A stretch of 64,000 bases of DNA from the NCBI GenBank assembly GCA_027382625.1, contig JAJKFJ010022319.1, positions 310,001 to 374,000 of the forward strand. Direction: 5' to 3'. Of the stretch, positions 11,669-21,894 are shown piece after piece (the stretch's first letter is position 1; every line of letters begins with the position of its first letter). This DNA is from Tetmemena sp. SeJ-2015 (Eukaryota > Ciliophora > Spirotrichea > Sporadotrichida > Oxytrichidae). Made by a program: the position numbers and the translations under genes. Under the pieces are notes generated by a model. It worked only from the letters and a program-made list of their open reading frames with translations. It made no database searches and was not told the origin of the DNA.

Positions 11669-13384
11669 ATGTCAAAGAGAGCCAAAAATAGTCAAATAGA
11701 CTCACTCGTATACCTCTTTTTTCAATTATAGCTTAATCCTACAAATTTATATAATAATCCTCTCTATTTGTATGCTTATTAGGTCAAGAAGAGAAAACCC
11801 ACTCCTCATCCTAAGGATAAGGACGCCACTCTAAAGCAGTTGAGAAGGCAGAATTTGCAATTACTAGGCAAGAGAAGAGCATAGTAGGAGTAGCATTCAG
11901 ATGAAGAACTCCCTGAGAAAAAGAAGAGAGGCAGAAAGAAGATCTAAAGATGTAAGTAGGATACCAAGTTCTAAGCATCTACAGAACAAATAATATTTAA
12001 TCAGTGATTCAAAAAACTATATCGATTTTATGATATCCTCTCTATTGTTTGCTGACCGTATTTTAGTTGTGGAAGAGTAATTGCCATCTAGCAGCGACTC
12101 AGAGAGCAGTTTTAAGACTGATTCAGATATGTCCCAATTAAGCAACTTGGATAGAGATGATGACGAAGATTCATACATTAATGGCTTGGAAAACTATAGC
12201 CCTAACCATAATGGCCATTTGTTCAACTCCTAAGAGGAAGTTAAGGTAAACAAGAGAGGGCTCTCAGCTACATAGCAGATTCCTGTTAGACCTGCTAATC
12301 CTCACCCTCGCCCTGGAGTGCCTGATGGAACTGACCCTAATAATCCAGTAAGAGTCTTATGCAGACGGAGTATTCGATATGTTCCACGTTGGTCACGCTA
12401 AGGTGCTTGAGTAGGCTAAGAAGCTCTTTCCTCACACTTTATAAATTAATTGTATGTTTAGATTGACTTATTTGATTGTGGGAGTGAGTGGAGACAAAGA
12501 AACGATTGAGAAGAAAGGGAAAGCTGGTTCAGAATGAGTTTGAGAGAACTGAGATCTTGCGTCACTGCAAGTGGGTGGACGAGGTGATCTGCCCTTGTCC
12601 CTGGATTATCTCCCTAGACTTCCTGCGCAAGCATAACATCCACTATGTTGCTCATGACGAGGCACCCTATGGTGGAGAGGGTTAAGAGGATATATACGCT
12701 GACGTCAAAAAGCTAGTAAGACCTTAAATATTGCTTTATATCTATTCTTAGGGTATGTTCAAAGCCACTCAGAGAACCGATGGCATTTCTACTTCTGACA
12801 TCATTCTCAGAATCATTAACTCCTTTCTAAACTTCTTCTTTAATTGCATAATTAAGGACTATGACATGTATGTGTGGCGCAGTTTGAAGAGAGGTTACTC
12901 TAGCAAGGACATTGGCATCTCTTCATTCAAAGCTCAGAGAATCAAGTTCAAGGAACAGTATAAGGAATTCAAGGACTCCCTCGAAAAGGAGCACTTGGGC
13001 AAGAGCTTCGATTAGGGCTACGACAAAATTAGGAACAAGTTCTCCAACTTCATCAACAACATGGAGGAGAAATCGCATACTCTCATGATCGATTTCTTGA
13101 AGCAGTTTGGCGTGCGTGACGACAAATCCATCATTGGAAAAATCATAGGCAAGATCAAGAAGAGAGATGAGAAAGCCAAAGCTAAGGCAGCCCTCAAGAT
13201 GCTGGAAGAGCCGCTCTTCAGACTTCGACTTCTGAGCGGAAGTTAATTAGTTCATAATAAGAAAAAGATGATAACGATTTTCAAGCATTTATTTACAAAA
13301 TCATTTTCAAAAATTGTTAAGATCATTAGTTAAAATTTATTCAGACTAATAAAGTAGAAATTAATTGTAAAGAGTATAGGGTGA
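11669..13384 (+). CDS. Choline-phosphate cytidylyltransferase (CTP:phosphocholine cytidylyltransferase)
   Basis: Catalyses CTP + phosphocholine to CDP-choline, the rate-setting step of the Kennedy pathway, on nuclear or ER membranes. ATG 11669. A basic N-terminus (KKKRGRKKIQ) precedes the catalytic core YADGVFDMFHVGHA with the HxGH nucleotidyltransferase motif. LIVGVSGD, HCKWVDEVICPCPW, VAHDEAPY and the signature GMFKATQRTDGISTSDIILRI follow. The C-terminal charged helices fit the membrane-binding region. GT-AG introns: 11708-11782, 11952-12066 and 12716-12751. IESs with pointers ACTT (12436) and ATTAA (12815) interrupt the core, and each deletion restores conserved text. One extra T near 12357 breaks the frame just before YADG. 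With TAA as Gln the frame runs to TGA 13382-13384, so the true C-terminus may be earlier. Confidence 0.92.
12436..12465. other. IES, pointer ACTT
   Basis: 30-bp AT-rich insert in the cytidylyltransferase core, flanked by ACTT (12436 and 12466). Deletion joins FPHT to YLIVGVSGD, matching the family. Confidence 0.85.
12815..12850. other. IES, pointer ATTAA
   Basis: 36-bp insert flanked by ATTAA (12815 and 12851). Deletion gives DIILRIIKDYDMY as in all cytidylyltransferases. No GT-AG ends. Confidence 0.9.
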
Positions 13385-13461
13385 TAGAATTGGTTGACAA
13401 TATAGTTGTTATCAGATGATGATGGGGAGTTAATTTGAATTTAATTTTAATAGCGAAAGAA

Positions 13462-16400
13462 ATGAATAGTCACCACCCTATGAATTCGTACGTCCCTGGC
13501 TAGCTCTCGCATCTTTAACGGAGTTGCAGCCCCACAATTCTGAGAACCTCCTAATCGCCTACTCAAGTGCTTATGGCGAGTTAGAGCTTCATGCATGGAC
13601 TTTATGGAGGTGTAGCTTAGAGCCAAATTGCGCACGCAATTATGCCTTCAGCCACGGAAGAAGTCCTTAAGCTTCGCAAAGAGGTAATCAAAGCATTCCA
13701 ATTTAGTCTTTCTCTCTTTCTTTAAGAGAAGCTCTATATTGATACTTCTGTAGTTGCGTGTAAGAGAAGCAGACTGGAGTAAGGAAAAAGCAATAATGGA
13801 ATAGAAGATGAGTTAGCTTGAACAGCAAGTCAAGGATCTCAAAGAAAGAGAAGAAAATTAGAGGCGCATGCACGATACCATGCTCACATGTCTCAATAAC
13901 ACAGTCACTGATCCCTCTCACTCCTCAGCCTTTCATTATTTGCATATTTCATTCTAATTTTATTCAGTAGCTACAACAGCAAGAGAAAGAGCTTTAGTAG
14001 GAGCTAGGAGAACTCAGACAGTAAAAGAGGTAGCTGCAAGATGACCTAGATTTGAAAGAAAGGAGCCACAAAATGCAGTCAGAAGAGAGAGATCTCACTA
14101 TCAAAGATCTTTCTATAGAACTTGAGAGACACAAGCTAGAATACCAATCAATAATTTGCTGAGTATTCCACTCTTTCATTTTCCCTTGACTTGAATAGCT
14201 AAAGTTTACGAGTGAGCAGGAGAAGAAAGATCTAGCTACTAAGTTGCAGCAAGCTAGTAAGGATAAAGAGAGTGAGCTTCAAAAGTTGGAACTCAGACTC
14301 AGATAGGAAATGAGTGAGCTAAGGAATGAATATGACAAGGAGAAATTGGTAGCATCAAAAGAAACAGAGAAGCTAAAGGCAGATTTCGAATTAAATCTGA
14401 AGGAGATGAAGATGATCTATGAGCAGGAGAAATTCAATCTACAGTTCAAAGTTGAAAAGTCTACTATCGATCTCAGCACTCTGATTAACAAGATTAACCA
14501 CAAACTTAGCTTGTGTATGCTATCTATACCATTATAGTTTTAAAACAGCATCAAGAGTCAATGAACTAAAGTATGAGGAGCGAGAACCAGAAGAGAAGAA
14601 AAGAGGAATTAGAGCAGGAGATATTCTCTCTTCACTCTGAGGTGGAGCAAATCAGAGCTTAATATGAAGTGGATGTAACTAGATTGCAATAAGATAAGTA
14701 AAATGCAGAAGGCAAGGCTTAAAAACTCTCAAAGTAGCTTGAAAAGCTGAAGAATGCTCCAAGACCTGTTTCATAAGGAGTGTCAACTTCCTAAGTAGAT
14801 ATGTCAAGTTAAGGCCTCAACAAATCTCTCCACTCAAATATGAATACAGAAGATGCGGAGAGATAAATTTACTCACTCAAATAGGAGATTGCTTTGCTAG
14901 AATCAGAAAACGCAAAGCTCACTGAATAGGTTAAAAAGTTCAGAAAGGAGATTCTAGAGAACTAGGATTATATTGAGAATATAGAGTCGAAGGAGAGGAA
15001 ACTGAGGTAGCAAGTTAAGTTGTATGAAAGCGAGAGAACGAAAGGAAGTGAAAGCACCTCAAGGAGAAATAAGGACCTAGTTGCTCAAGAGCTAGAGTTT
15101 GGAAGTTCAAAAGGCAGTGCAGGTTTGAAGACTCATAGAGGTCATTTAGATGTGGATGAGAGAATGTTGGAACTTAAGAAGGCTCTCAATATTGAGAGAA
15201 GAAGAAATTTAGACCTCACTGAGAGAAACAACTCACTTTAAAGTTAAATGATATAATTATGATGTGTGTCTCACTTTAGGAGTAGATGGAAAAGATAAGA
15301 GACTAAAATCTTAATGAGTTGCTTGAAAGAGATAAGAAAATAGTCAAGCTATCTAAAGAACTCAGAGAAACTGAAAGAAAACTAGTTGAGTCAACTGGTT
15401 GCTCAAACACACTTATTTCTAATCTTAATTGCAAAAATATTAATAATTTCACTTATAACTAACCAAATGAAAAACTCCAGAAATGCAAGTCCTTTCAAAG
15501 GAGATCTATCTCAGATTCATTCCAGAAACCAAAGTAGCTACTCTCCCCATACCTCACATCATTTTTAATAATCAAGCTTAACTGAGTAGACATAACCTTT
15601 AGTTTGGAGGTGCATTCACCAGCAGATAGAATTTAAATGTGCCCTTGGGTCATCAACATTCCCTCAGCACCATGAGCTACTGCCTACCTAATTAGTAATC
15701 TCCAGTTAGACAGCAAAATACTGAAAGTAACACTACATCAGGTGGTGCTGGAAACAAGGCTGTCTCTAATTTAGAGTTCACTCTCCTCAAAACTTGTCAG
15801 AGGATATAATAAAAAGTATATTTTTTTGTGTTGGATGGTAGACAATGCAAGCAGGATGGAGTGTGCTCACTGCTCTATAATCTTAGAGACATCAGACTTC
15901 TGTGATCATATAATTACAGAGCATCCTTAAAAGCAGCAAGATCAACTTCACTCTCAGCATCAGTCTCAGTCACCCAGGAATATCAACTAAAATCAAAGAG
16001 TCGCAAGGCCAAATAAAATGGGAAGTGCAGACTATGGCGATTATAATATGCCAATGAGGTTGGAGGAAAATTAGCAAGCAAATAAACACTTTGCAGCTGA
16101 GATAAACACATTTGGAATGAGATCTCCTAACTTTAATCAGCCGGCTCTAAATCCTCCCACTAATCAATTCTAGATGAATGATGCAAATGCTATACCTTTC
16201 TCCTAAGAAATTTTCTATTTAAATTTGTTGTATTTAGATAGAAAAAGATGTCATAAGACTTATTAAATGCACAGAGTACCAAATCCTAATCCTAATTTAA
16301 CACTGAAAACTAGCTCATTTCAAATAGAGAAGGTCTCTAATATGAAATGTAGTAGAGTAACCCACATGTAGTACTAAAGAAGACTAAGAACGAAGGGGGT

Positions 16401-18119
16401 CTCAATCAGCATGCTAAGTAAAAGTCTAGCAACAGATGGATTTAAAACAGCAGATCCTTCACTTGTCTTCTCAATCAAATGGATATAGACGAAGATAATG
16501 GAGGTAGCAAAGACAGGAATGAAGAGGATTAGGATGGAGAAGAATTCATGAGCGAGGGAATAGAGGAATTCTAAAATTTCCACATTAAGTCTAAGAACCC
16601 CAATCATATTTATTTCGACATTTTTAATCAAAGAGTGGCCAAGAATAAGCAGATCATAGCTTCTTCCATTTTTGACACAGATGCGGCATTAGAAGATGAA
16701 GCAAATCGCATGGCTCAAATTTAGAATCTTTAAAACCTTGACTAGAGTCAACTTCAAATTCTATCCAACCATCTCTAGTAAAAGTATCAAGTAGCTAAAA
16801 ATATATTACTACTCTTATGCTTTTAAATGATGCAAAGAGAAAAAAGAATCAAAGTATTGCCATTGGGCCAGGCCATGCTCTTGGTAAAGGTGCTTCAAAT
16901 AAGAACAGCTTCGTTCAAAACCCTTCTCACCATCCTTCATAGACTCTATCGATGACTCTTCTGCCAGGTAACACTATCTAAAGTGTATCTCGTTTCTAGC
17001 AAGAATAAAAGAAGCATAGTAAAGGCTAGCATAATCTTCCATTTCATTATTGCTTTTTATTGCATAATCAGAGTAAACTTGATAACACAAGTTAAATTCA
17101 CACATCAAGGCACTAGCAACAGAACTCATTTGTACTCACAGCTTGCAGAACTGAGATTCAAAGTTTGAAGAGGGAGAACAAGAAAATGAATAACATCATT
17201 TAAACAATGGTATGTGGTAAGTTCTATAATTTATAGTTGAGTTAAGTTTAAGGGCAAGAGCAGAAACTATAAGATATAAGCAAGGACTGCTCTCAAATCA
17301 AGAAGCAAGTAAAGAAAAAGGAGAAGGAGGGAGGTAAAAATACTCAAAATGCTTCTCATCTCACAGAAGAAATTAAAGGCTTGTTGGAGAAACAAAAATA
17401 TTTTGTGTTAGCTTTAAATTTACAGGAAACTAGTTAACCTATAGCAAAGCAATCCTATATAGTGAAAGATTATATTATCTATACATTAGTTTTGAATGGG
17501 GAGTAAGATTAATTGACTACAGAGAGAAGCGGAAGCGCAGTTGGTGGCGGTGCATCGATGAGGTATCAACAGCATGACAGCAGGCCCCTGAGTAGCACTG
17601 ATAGTATGGTGGAGTTAAGGTCAAGCAAATCTTCTTCTTAGATGTAAATTCATAGGCATAAAGATAAGAGTCACAAGAAGAGCACTCAATTTAAAAATGA
17701 GTACAGGAATCTCAAGGAGTCAAAGTCACCTCTAGTTAAAGAGAGTTAGAAGAGTCAATAGGTGTAGAAGCATCAATCTAACAAGGAGAACTAAAAGTAT
17801 GAGATACACAGAAGGCCCTAGGATAATAGATTCAAATTTGATGATGATGAAGATTTATAAGAAAGCGTTTCAGAGGTTATCAATTAGAGCAAGTCTCATT
17901 TTAAAATTGTATTCCCTTATTATTTGATGAATGCTTCATAAATAGCAACTGAAAAAAGATTTACATTATGTGAAGAGATCGGAGGACTTGACTTCCAACT
18001 CTCCTCGAAGATACAAGAACTATTTTGAAGTCCTTCAGAGCGATTCAAATCAAGAAGAATATCAATCAAATACATTTGAATTGAAATAGAAGTTTAATGA
18101 TTATATTTTTACTTAATGA
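13462..18119 (+). CDS. Long coiled-coil protein with a central Cys/His zinc-finger-like segment
   Basis: ATG 13462. A Q/S-rich head precedes extended coiled coil (about 13790-15400; for example MEQKMSQLEQQVKDLKEREE and QQEKELQQELGELRQQKRQL). Next come a disordered region and a Cys/His cluster (CQRMVDNASRMECAHCS, then FCDHIITEHP) near 15790-15930 that looks metal-binding. A second Q/S/K-rich tail ends at TGA 18117-18119. Introns of GT-AG type occur near 13690, 15245 and 15401. IESs at 15802, 16799, 17029 and 17896 are supported by frame restoration; others near 14160, 14480 and 16205 are unresolved. The architecture resembles centrosomal or basal-body coiled-coil proteins, but no ortholog is identified. 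It may be fused with the next gene (see 18096-18114). Confidence 0.65.
15802..15832. other. IES, pointer GGAT
   Basis: 31-bp insert containing a T7 run. Deletion between the GGAT copies (15802 and 15833) joins CQR to MVDNASRMECAHC and rebuilds the cysteine cluster. Confidence 0.85.
16799..16824. other. IES, pointer AAAT
   Basis: 26-bp insert between AAAT at 16799 and 16825. Deletion joins QVAKN to DAKRKKNQS in frame. Confidence 0.8.
17029..17061. other. IES, pointer GCATAATC
   Basis: 33-bp pyrimidine-rich insert with an 8-bp repeat at 17029 and 17062. Removal gives SKGQHNQSKLDN in frame. Confidence 0.88.
17896..17935. other. IES, pointer TCAT
   Basis: 40-bp insert between TCAT at 17896 and 17936. 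Deletion shifts into the frame encoding KKDLHYVKRSEDLTSNSP. Confidence 0.75.
18096..18114. other. Candidate mini-IES, pointer AATGA, spanning a stop codon region
   Basis: AATGA occurs at 18096 and again at 18115, where it contains the TGA that ends the upstream frame. Deletion of 19 bp would remove that stop and read into the following gene. The downstream frame could not be confirmed, so this is only a candidate. Confidence 0.35.
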
Positions 18120-18121
18120 GT

Positions 18122-19417
18122 ATGGATAATAATTTCTTTCAAATCGATAATTATAATCTATCAAGTAATCTATTTAATTTCTGATATTTCATTTTAAATT
18201 CTATAATTTTAATAGCTGTATCCTGTGAATTAGTACCAACAGCAACCAAGACACCAATACACCTACTCAAACTAATTGTATATTTATGCACAGATTTAAA
18301 TGGAACTAGTTGACCTTCAAGAAGCCAGAGTCTTAGGCCTCTAACACTTACTATCAAAATTCAAACAACACCTCACAGTCGACCTACGAGTTAGGCAAGT
18401 TCAATCAAGCTTTGACTGACAGATCTCATGTCTAGTTATCCAGACTGCAGCACCACCAAAACAATAAACAAAGGTACTCTCCCACTGCAACTCATCAAAT
18501 GAACACGCTCTCAGATTTCTCTTCTTCAAAGAAAAACCCTCTTAAGCAACTTAAATCTCAAACTAGGCTATTCAATTAGCAAGACTCTTCTAGCAACTAT
18601 TAGCAAAACCAAGGAGTATGCATCAGAATAACTACTATGGAAGCAATCGAAGTGGTAGTGGCTAGCGAACTCATTAAACCTCCATGAGTGAGATCAATCC
18701 TTCTGATCAGCTCTACAGCTAACCTACAATTGCCGGCCCACAGTCAAATCTGCAACTCTAGCCAAGATAGGATAAAGCTCATGGAAATTAAAGACAAGCA
18801 AACAGCAGGAACATCAACATGCCACTCACTCAGAATTCTAGGGCAGTGCAACAGGCTTATAATCAGCAGAACACAGTCAACTCATCAGCACACAACTTGG
18901 TGCTCTACGACTCTCAAAACACAGACATGTTCAAAAGCAAGATGCTCTTCAAGAAGCAGAGCAGCAACTAGAATTTGCCCACTCTCCAACATCAAACCAG
19001 TTCATCTCTTATAATTCTTCTAAATTTATTCTCTTAAATTAATCTACCTTTGCAAAGCCAAAGAACTCAGTCTAATATCCATAGCAAGATCATAACTAAA
19101 TGACTCTGGGCTAGCACCAGGGAAACTTCAATAAGCAAAATCACAATTAATTCTAAGAAGGAGCAGAGTAAGGGAGAAAGAAGAAAGCTCGACTTTGACA
19201 ATTAAGAAGACAAAATTAACTGTTTCAATCAGTCTTTGGAGTTGAATTAGTATAGAGAAGTCAAGCCAGCTAATATTGCCCAAATTTCTTCAATTTAACT
19301 ATTTTTAATTAGTTTAAAGATTTTAAAACCTTATTATGCAATATGACGGCAACAGCTGTGAATAGATTACTTGATGAGCTAAACTCAACTGGTCAATCTA
19401 TGGATAAGTGGCTTTGA
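18122..19417 (+). CDS. Q/N/S-rich low-complexity protein
   Basis: ATG 18122 lies three bases after the upstream TGA; the last coding frame ends at TGA 19415-19417 (ends ...TGQSMDKWL). The product is dominated by Gln, Asn, Ser and Tyr (for example YPVNQYQQQPRHQYTYSNQ and SMHQNNYYGSNRSGSGQ), typical of disordered ciliate proteins. An AT-rich interruption near 18172-18222 has GT-AG ends. Further unresolved frame changes lie near 18285, 19010-19050, 19150 and 19290-19345. Gene 13462-18119 may continue into it. Confidence 0.5.
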
Positions 19418-19533
19418 TAAAGGAAAGATATACCAAAAAATAATGATTTTAAGATATGTTTTAATTGCTTTGAAGATGATTTTTACTTTGAAATTATGAA
19501 AGGTTGCTAGAATTTGAAGAAATAAAAGGTCTA

Positions 19534-21788
19534 TCAGGCAAATTATTCTTTCTGGGTAATAAAATAAGCGCCTGCACCTCCTCCGATATCTAAATTGTGA
19601 GAGTTGGGATCTCCTTCGATTGCTGGAACTTGGCTTAAATGACTAGGCTGCTCGATAACTGATTTCTCGTTTGGTTCTTCACTGACGTTTTCCAAGCTGA
19701 ATAGTTGCTTGTTGAATGCTAGTGCTCTGATATAGTTATCAAAGTGGTGTTTAAGTTGAGAGTTGTAGCTATTCATAAGAAAAATTACTCTTATATTTAT
19801 TATAAAGCTTTTACCGGTCTTATCCTTTTCAATATCCAGGATTGTCTGTGCTTCTTGAGTTTCTCTGATTATCTTCTCTCTTTCTCTTTCAGCCATCTCA
19901 ACTATCTTAAACAATCGATAAATCAATCATTCAATACATGCATTAATGCTTAATCTTCTTTTCTCTTTGTACGTGGTTGAGGAGGATCTGATACTTCTGC
20001 ACGAAGGGATCTTTTCTCTTGGAGAATGAGGGCACTATGGCATGTGCTTTCCCAAGCCAAGGGGTGTTCTCTCTAGTTATAACTCTCTTAAGGTGCTCGT
20101 TCTAAGTCATGCATTTAACTACGTCTTGAGTACGGTGGATACCAGCCCACAGGTCCCTTGTTCTAACTTGTCCCTTCACTTTCTTTGAGTCAATTAAAAT
20201 GTAGTTCTATCCACTGCTTGCATGAGACTATTAAATAAAAAGGGTTTAATTAATTATTTGAGAGAAAATGAAAATATAAGAATAGCTAGAGAGAATGGAC
20301 ATGCCCTGGCTGACTTGCATAGACTTGTTCTGATTGAAGATAGATTAGTTCTTTTCTCCGGACATCATACCTGGGAGCTGCTTGAAACTACTTACAGATC
20401 CAGCTTATTCTTTCCAAGGAGACTCTTGTGCATGGAGGAAGGTTCCCCAGAAGAGTGAGGCTCTCTCTTTACAACTACCGCATGAAGAATTAATGTATGA
20501 TAGTATATATTTATGTAAGATCTGCTAAAGACTTTTAAGACTTGATCATAGACTGCTGTAATCTCTAGTCACTGTAAGGTAAAGTCAAATTCAGAATGAT
20601 GATCTATTATGTCTTTTTAGGATATGTTTATCAACTAATCAGTTGGAATCTAAAGCGCCTTAAAGGGAATAAGTTAGCTGTTATTGTTGCTTCCTTAATA
20701 TTCCACTCCTCTGAATTGCGCCATGCTCTAGCTTTTCTTCAGATTTGGCAGAAGTCCTTACTTCTGATCATCCTCAATAAAATCCTTATCTTGGACATCC
20801 TGGCTTTGCCTTCTCATTCCCAAGTCATTTAATTATAAAGACAATGTTATAAACTTCATTGTTGATGAACCTAGCCGACTGTTGGTGCAACTGCTTTTTG
20901 AAGAGTAGGTTCTTAGCCCCTGCTCCTGCATTTGAATAGACTCCTTCTGAAAGCAATCTATCTCTTTGGCTCTGAGTTCCAGCAATCATGTTGAGGGAGT
21001 TGAGTGGATAGGGATTCTAATTAGTGCTGAAATATGAGCTCGATTGAACTGACTCTAAATTGTTCTATTAGCAATATTGGATTAAACTTGAGTGTCTTAC
21101 TTTAGAAACGATGCCATGATTCTAAGTGTTCATCTAGTGTTGATAATTAGAATGAAACAAAGTGGATGGGTGCTAGGAGTAGTGGAGTGCACTGGGAGGG
21201 AGAGCGATTTGGCCTCCACTTGTAGTATTTAAATGCTCAGAACCTGGCCCACCTGCATTCAGGGTAGTGTTAGTGACTCCATTTGCGAACTTAGGCTGCA
21301 TGATGCTAGACTGATTCTTCTAGCCGCTTCCCAAGTTTGGGTTTGAATACATCAGACTCATCTAATCAGTCTTTTAAGCAAGTGTTGAAGATTTGTAGGA
21401 CACTCCTGACTACTACTAGATATTAAAATTATAAAGACTTCTATTGATAAAAATGATAAATTTAATGAATTCGTAATCTAATTTTGATTAAATCAATATA
21501 AAATCTTCTGGCATTAAATAAAATATATTCCCTGCCTAAAATTATTAAACTTTGATTTATCTTAGATATTGAGAGCATTCTTTTGTGAGTTTCTCTTTTG
21601 CTGATACTGATTGAATACAACCTTCTTATTAGTCTACCTCTGGTTATCAATTATCTAAGACTGGTCTATCTAATTTCTTAATTAAAAATAAAGAATTTTT
21701 AATTTCCAGCAATTATCTGTTAACCCTTGCCTACGAATTAAAACTTAATTTGAGAGCTGCTGCTTTACAACTGCTAACCAGCCAACAT
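19534..21788 (-). CDS. Hypothetical Q/S-rich protein, five IESs
   Basis: ATG at 21786-21788 (minus), TGA at 19534-19536. The N-terminus reads MLAGQQLQSSSSQIKFQFVG, followed by Q/N/S-rich sequence (MIAGTQSQRDRLLSEGVYS). The more conserved-looking C-terminal half contains RYDVRRKELIYLQSEQVY, KGQVRTRDLWAGIHRTQDVV and an E/R helix (MAEREREKIIRETQEAQTI). IESs at 19767, 20228, 20556, 20825 and 21671 each restore the frame. Gaps near 19920-19950 and 21430-21500 remain unresolved. No known family is recognised. The conserved-looking block near 20010-20220 is the best query for a search. Confidence 0.6.
19767..19805. other. IES, pointer AGCT
   Basis: 39-bp insert between AGCT at 19767 and 19806. On the minus strand its removal joins KDKTGK to SYNSQLKHHFDNY. 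Confidence 0.82.
20228..20294. other. IES, pointer GAGA/TCTC
   Basis: 67-bp insert. Deletion between the GAGA copies (20224 and 20291) joins QPGHVHS to HASSGQNYILIDS on the minus strand. Confidence 0.8.
20556..20571. other. Very short IES, pointer CTGTAA
   Basis: Only 16 bp separate the starts of two CTGTAA copies (20556 and 20572). Deletion removes an in-frame TGA and opens a frame that runs without a break into RYDVRRKELIYLQ. Confidence 0.65.
20825..20855. other. IES, pointer TCATT/AATGA
   Basis: 31-bp insert between TCATT at 20825 and 20856. On the minus strand it joins RFINN to DLGMRRQSQDVQD. Confidence 0.78.
21671..21699. other. IES, pointer TAATTTC
   Basis: 29-bp insert between 7-bp repeats at 21671 and 21700. 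Minus-strand removal joins QQIIAGN to QIDQSQIIDNQRQ. Confidence 0.88.
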
Positions 21789-21894
21789 GCCTGCATAAAC
21801 TGGGGCCTAGCTTCCGTGACCTCTCGCTCTATAAGACCCTTATTTGCTATTTAGTTTCTAAATTAAACATATAATTAAAATAAATTTATCAAAC

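Noticed and set aside
13447..13635. Minus-strand 62-residue ORF
   Set aside because: The plus strand gives a continuous coding frame under the ciliate code leading into the coiled-coil gene; the minus ORF is a shadow.
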